Origin: Haloglomus irregulare
GTDB taxonomy: Archaea; Halobacteriota; Halobacteria; Halobacteriales; Haloarculaceae
Length of the DNA: 64,000 nt
Direction: 5' to 3'
Assembly: GCF_007421925.1 (NCBI RefSeq)
Contig: NZ_QMDX01000001.1
Span: 518,629-582,628 of the forward strand
Part shown: positions 61,068 through 64,000 of the stretch, piece after piece
How positions within the stretch are numbered: position 1 is the first letter of the stretch
Layout of the letters: each line of letters starts with the position of its first letter
The notes under the pieces: model-generated
What the model saw: the letters and a program-made list of their open reading frames with translations, nothing else
The model's database searches: none
What the model was told of the DNA's origin: nothing
Position numbers and translations under genes: made by a program

Positions 61068-61088
61068 ATGCATTGTACTACGTTGCAT
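61068..61088 (-). promoter_or_regulatory. Probable operator/promoter of the toxin-antitoxin pair
   Basis: Between the antitoxin ATG and the uppP region lies a 21-bp imperfect palindrome with ATGCA arms (61068-61072) and TGCAT (61084-61088) around an 11-bp centre. GCATTGTA and GCATTACA also form a direct repeat. The minus-strand TATA-like CTTGTAATG overlaps its right edge, about 25 nt from the ATG. Binding by the RHH-type antitoxin here would block transcription. Confidence 0.55.
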
Positions 61089-61181
61089 TACAAGTAGCTT
61101 CGGACGGCGGTGGGCGTGGCGAGGCGGTCGCAGGATACCAACCGGAATGCCTACACCCGGCGGTCCGCCACGCTATCACAG

Positions 61182-62078
61182 ATGCGAGCGGCGCTCCGCG
61201 TGGCCGTCGTCATCGGGCTCATCCAGGGGGTGTTCGAGTGGCTCCCCGTCTCCAGTGAGGGGAACGTGGCCCTCTACCTCACGGTCGTCGAGGGGCGCCC
61301 CGAGACGGCGGCCGTCCAGTACGCGCTGTTCCTCCACGCGGGCACGGCGCTGGCGGCGGCGCTCTACTACCGTGGGGAGATCCTGGCGGTCCTCCGGACG
61401 CTGCCGCGCTGGCGGCCGGGTGGGGCCTTCGCCGACCGGGAGCGAGCCGACTGCAGCTTCCTGGCGGTCGCGACGCTCGTCTCCGGGGGCGTCGGTATCG
61501 TCGCCTATCTCGCCCTGGAGGCGGTCGTCTCCGCGGTGGCCGGCGGTGCGTTCGTCACGCTGGTGGGCCTCCTGCTCGTGGGTACGGGCCTCGTCCAGCG
61601 AGCCGCGAATCGAGGCGGAGCCGCCCGAGCCGACGGCGGCACGCCGGCCGAGGCGGAGGACGCGACCCCCGCCGCGGGGCCCGGGACTGCGCTCGGCGAG
61701 CGCGAACGCGGAACGCTCCCCGACGCCCTGCTGGTCGGCGCCCTCCAGGGACTGGCTATCCTCCCGGGCGTCTCCCGGTCGGGCACGACCGTCTCGGCGC
61801 TGTTACTGCGCGGGTATCGCGCGGAGGCGGCCTTCCGGCTCTCCTTCCTGCTCTCGATTCCGGCGGCAGTCGGCGCGGGCCTGCTCGTCGTCCTCGACAC
61901 CGGCGTCTCGGGGGTCGAGCCGCTCGCGGCCGCCCTGGCGCTCGGGACGAGCGCCGTCGTCGGTTACGCCACCATCGACGGGCTCCTGCGTGTCGTCCAG
62001 CGCATCGCGTTCTGGCTCGTCTGCCTCGTGCTCGGCGGTCTGGCCGTCGTCGGGGGCCTGCTGGCCGGTGTCGTCTGA
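61182..62078 (+). CDS. uppP: Undecaprenyl-diphosphatase / BacA family protein
   Basis: A 298-residue integral-membrane UppP (BacA) that recycles polyprenyl diphosphate carriers; in haloarchaea the carrier is dolichol-type, used for N-glycosylation. The first catalytic motif QGVFEWLPVSSEGN (near residue 13) has the conserved Glu, and the second is PGVSRSGTT (near 197). About eight TM helices are spread over the sequence, with a Gly/Ala-rich cytoplasmic loop near residues 145-180. ATG 61182 places the first motif at the usual distance. It diverges from the TA operon. Confidence 0.85.
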   Translation: MRAALRVAVVIGLIQGVFEWLPVSSEGNVALYLTVVEGRPETAAVQYALFLHAGTALAAALYYRGEILAVLRTLPRWRPGGAFADRERADCSFLAVATLVSGGVGIVAYLALEAVVSAVAGGAFVTLVGLLLVGTGLVQRAANRGGAARADGGTPAEAEDATPAAGPGTALGERERGTLPDALLVGALQGLAILPGVSRSGTTVSALLLRGYRAEAAFRLSFLLSIPAAVGAGLLVVLDTGVSGVEPLAAALALGTSAVVGYATIDGLLRVVQRIAFWLVCLVLGGLAVVGGLLAGVV

Positions 62079-62088
62079 GCGGCTGGCC

Positions 62089-62466
62089 TCAGTCCGTCCG
62101 TTCCCAGAGCAGCCGCGCCTCACCGTCCGGCGTCGGCACCGTGTTCTCGCGCTCGTCGTAGACGGTCCACTCCCCCGCGTCGACGCCGTTGCTGACGTCG
62201 ATGATCTTGCAGACCGTCGGCTCCCCGGCGGTGCTCCACCAGCGGGTCGGCTCGGCGTAGCAGTAGAGCTTCGCGCCGTCGAAGACGATACTCTCGATGG
62301 TGTAGCCGGTCACGCCGATGGCCTCCGTCCCGAGCCGGGCCTGCCGCTCGACGCCCATGTAGAGGTCGGTCACCCGCCCGTCCTCGGTCAGCGCGAGTCG
62401 CAACCCGCCGTCGTGTTCCGTGACGTCGACGCTCGGCATGTTCGGAACGACGGGCGGCGTGTTCAT
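62089..62466 (-). CDS. Conserved protein of unknown function, 125 residues
   Basis: A mostly beta protein with acidic surface. Visible segments are VDVTEHDGGLRLALTEDGRV near the start, GYTIESIVFDGAKLYCYAEP in the centre and VPTPDGEARLLWERTD at the end. The aromatic-rich ETRWW-like stretch (TRWWSTAGE) may form a small barrel. ATG 62466 is the longest credible start; ATG 62439 (MPSVDV) is an alternative. It converges with uppP (10-bp gap). No family name recognised. Confidence 0.6.
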   Translation of the reverse strand: MNTPPVVPNMPSVDVTEHDGGLRLALTEDGRVTDLYMGVERQARLGTEAIGVTGYTIESIVFDGAKLYCYAEPTRWWSTAGEPTVCKIIDVSNGVDAGEWTVYDERENTVPTPDGEARLLWERTD

Positions 62467-62558
62467 AGTGTCTTGGCGCGGCGGCGCTCGGCCGGCCCCG
62501 TCGCCGGCCGCCGCCGGGAGTCGCTGGGTATTCCAGCCTCCAGCCCGAATCCCTGGCA

Positions 62559-62783
62559 ATGCAGGATGCCTACAAGGAGTTGATGTTCCGCAGCTTCAAG
62601 GACGCGATGGATATCGTCGCCGACTACAATGAGTGGGCCGGGGACGCCTTCGACGAGCAGGTCCCGGTCCCGCCGCAGGCGGTGCCACAGGTCGCGATGG
62701 CGCTCTACCAGAGTCGGATCCGCGAGCGGGTCGGGAACGGGAGCCTCGATTTCCCCGAGTTCGACGGTCGGATGTACGAGTGA
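62559..62783 (+). CDS. Small acidic protein of unknown function
   Basis: A 74-residue protein, MQDAYKELMFRSFKDAMDIV at the N-terminus and QVAMALYQSRIRERVG in the middle, helical with a Pro-rich turn (EQVPVPPQAVPQ). Composition is typical of a real haloarchaeal gene. Diverges from the 125-residue gene (92-bp gap). Its stop lies 1 bp before the PGF-CTERM-like remnant read in the opposite direction. No family recognised. Confidence 0.65.
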   Translation: MQDAYKELMFRSFKDAMDIVADYNEWAGDAFDEQVPVPPQAVPQVAMALYQSRIRERVGNGSLDFPEFDGRMYE

Positions 62784-62784
62784 T

Positions 62785-62913
62785 CTAGTTCTCGCGGCGA
62801 CGGCGCGTCAGGAGGAGGAAGCCGGCAAGCAACGCGACCGTGCCAGCGACGGCACCGAAGCCACAAGAGTGACCTGATTCTCCCGGAACCGGTGCAACGC
62901 CGGACAGTAACAG
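62785..62913 (-). pseudogene. Orphan PGF-CTERM-like C-terminal tail
   Basis: This 42-codon frame has no start codon, yet it ends in a textbook sorting tail: APVPGESGHSCGFGAVAG, a hydrophobic helix (TVALLAGFLLLT) and RRRREN. The usual PGF is CGF here. Such tails are recognised by archaeosortase on surface proteins. Two in-frame stops (62914 and 62926) separate it from the gene upstream, and no body of a surface protein precedes it. It is most likely the last piece of a lost secreted protein, or a chance fusion product. Confidence 0.5.
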
Positions 62914-62925
62914 TCAACCCGGGAT

Positions 62926-63417
62926 TCAAACGTCGAGTCCGACAGGTTTGCCCTGCTCCCACTCGACAGCAAGGACAACCCCCTGGAGCGATTCGGGTCG
63001 CTGTTCTGCGACAGCAAGCGGGTGTGAATCGATGAACTGCGCCCGCTGGTGCTCGACAGCCGTCGCCTCATCGTTCACCTGCAGGTGTACCGGCCCGGGG
63101 TCATCGTGTGTATCGTCCTGATGCCACCCGACGAGTAGCCCCCGCTCCGGTTCGATCCAGTCGAGCTAGTAGTATTCGGACGGCTTAGGGGTTTGCAGCC
63201 GGAATCCGATCTCGACCCGCGAAGTCGTCACCGGGTACTCCGTATCCCCGGGGACCTGCCGGGAATCTACCTCGCCGACGACCCGGTATGGGCCTGCTTC
63301 CCGCGGTTCAGCACGCCGACGACGGACGTTCTCGAACGTCCCGCTGAGACGATTCTCGACGCGGTCGTGGAGGCGCTTGCTCCGTAGATCTGCCCGATTT
63401 GCGAGGAAAACGAGCAT
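62926..63417 (-). pseudogene. Partner gene of the HTH regulator, interrupted by an amber codon
   Basis: From ATG 63417 the frame runs for 163 codons to TGA at 62926, broken only by TAG at codon 84 (63166-63168). Before it lies RVENRLSGTFENVRRRRAEP, YRVVGEVDSRQVPGDTEYPV and LQTPKPSEYY; after it DWIEPERGLLVGWHQDD, GPVHLQVNDEATAVEHQ and VVLAVEWEQGKPVGLDV. Both halves have intact coding character in one frame, so a Trp (TGG) to TAG change is the simplest explanation. The ATG shares one base with the stop of the HTH gene. This haloarchaeal protein has no known function. Confidence 0.72.
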
Positions 63418-63956
63418 CAGGCGAATCTCGAGGACGTGTCGGTCCCCGGTGAAGAGAGTTCGACGACAGCATCGTACAGGTGGAGGGCGTGTTTCACGAG
63501 CCCGAGTTCCGTGTTGATGGCCTCCCACGTAGCGACCACGTTGCGACGCCCGCGGAGCTCCGCAGCCGAGAGCTCCTCGCTAGCGAGCCGTTCCCGGAAC
63601 TCCTCCAGCGACCTGACATCGAACTCCGGCATCAAATCCTCCCGCTCTTCCTTCAGCTCCGTGAGCTGCTGCTCCAGCTCGTCGCGTGAGTTTGCGGCGA
63701 TCAGGTCGGTCACCTCGTCGAGGAGCATCCGCACGGGGTTCAGGTCGTACGCCTTCGTCCCATCGACGGTTGTCTCGGTTACCCAGTCGTCGCTCCGTAG
63801 TCGTTGGAACTCATCGTTGGCTGTTGCGCGGGAGACGTCCGCCCGGTCTGTGATTTCCTGCACCGGCGTTGGTTCGTCCAGCAGCTCGATGACGTGCCGG
63901 ACGCGCTCGCGTCCACTCGTACTCTCCGTCCACGACCCCTGACTCGACTCCGCCAT
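63417..63956 (-). CDS. Winged-helix transcriptional regulator (DUF7342/TrmB-like)
   Basis: A 179-residue regulator. The N-terminal HTH lies at residues about 25-65 (PTPVQEITDRADVSRATANDEFQRL, then WVTETTVDGTKAYDL as the wing). A coiled-coil segment follows (ANSRDELEQQLTELKEEREDL), then a C-terminal helical domain ending in HLYDAVVELSSPG, likely for dimerisation. This matches a haloarchaeal group often found with a small partner gene, here the amber-interrupted one. ATG 63956 has GATTATCTG about 30 nt upstream. Confidence 0.78.
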   Translation of the reverse strand: MAESSQGSWTESTSGRERVRHVIELLDEPTPVQEITDRADVSRATANDEFQRLRSDDWVTETTVDGTKAYDLNPVRMLLDEVTDLIAANSRDELEQQLTELKEEREDLMPEFDVRSLEEFRERLASEELSAAELRGRRNVVATWEAINTELGLVKHALHLYDAVVELSSPGTDTSSRFA

Positions 63957-64000
63957 TGTACCGGCGATTGTGCTGAGTGGTTCAGATAATCTGCTTTCGC

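Noticed and set aside
63166-63168. TAG read as pyrrolysine or as a programmed recoding site
   Set aside because: Nothing else in the window points to a pyrrolysine system, and Halobacteria are not known to use it. A Trp to stop mutation is simpler.
1-64000. tRNA or rRNA genes
   Set aside because: I looked for T-loop-like GGTTCAAATCC segments and found none with matching arms. A covariance-model scan would be decisive and could not be run.
1-64000. CRISPR arrays, insertion sequences or prophage
   Set aside because: No regularly spaced repeats and no transposase, integrase or phage proteins were seen.

Overview
This window is a chromosomal segment of a haloarchaeon (class Halobacteria). The evidence is a very high GC content, a proteome loaded with Asp and Glu, and mostly leaderless genes with a TATA-like element about 25-30 nt before the start codon. 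The families are also archaeal or halophile-specific: PurO, Pus10, PHP-type PolX, DUF373, DUF5788, a Cmi4-type protein, CPxCG zinc micro-proteins and PGF-CTERM-like tails. I saw no tRNA, rRNA, CRISPR array, transposase or prophage gene. I cannot name the genus.

Layout. Positions 1-5000 hold an assimilatory nitrate operon read leftward: nasA (nitrate reductase), mobA (cofactor nucleotidylation) and nirA (ferredoxin nitrite reductase), joined by 4-bp start/stop overlaps. Positions 5.4-9.6 kb carry small single genes: DUF2237, an SDR reductase, a diacylglycerol-kinase-like lipid kinase, Hsp20, a ribbon-helix-helix protein and a zinc-ribbon membrane protein. At 9.8 kb lies a C-terminal fragment of a TFB gene. 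Positions 10.3-14.6 kb contain two paralogous GCS2-like ligases flanking an atypical APH-like kinase. Positions 14.6-26.5 kb hold a frameshifted exported protein, purO, a phosphoesterase, a GAF histidine kinase, aspartate kinase, a KaiC-like protein with a degenerate P-loop, valS, an AstE-like hydrolase and a duplicated PhoU-TrkA_C protein.

Positions 26.7-40.2 kb hold an RND exporter, a threonine-synthase-type enzyme, a heavily decayed metY, DUF373, a PEBP lipoprotein, two zinc micro-proteins, a radical SAM enzyme, a frameshifted zinc-ribbon/TM gene, a GMC oxidoreductase and PolX. Positions 40.5-48.2 kb are one six-gene leftward operon: BatA/VWA, a large VWA protein, a coiled-coil membrane protein, a three-TM protein, MoxR and DUF58. 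It has the makings of an envelope-associated MoxR-VWA chaperone system with lineage-specific partners and is the strongest candidate for an under-described system here. Positions 49.5-56.8 kb hold glutamate synthase (which assimilates the ammonium made by the nitrate operon) and an integral-membrane Fe-S oxidoreductase of the FadF/EMO type. Positions 57-64 kb hold cmi4, rnhB, pus10, a UPF0175/PIN-like toxin-antitoxin pair with a probable operator, uppP, and a winged-helix regulator whose partner gene is interrupted by an amber codon.

A recurring theme is gene decay: a TFB remnant, metY with deletions and frameshifts, two genes that become intact if single bases are restored, an amber-interrupted gene and an orphan PGF-CTERM-like tail. 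metY is genuine decay, because whole segments are missing. The single-base cases could instead be assembly indel errors.
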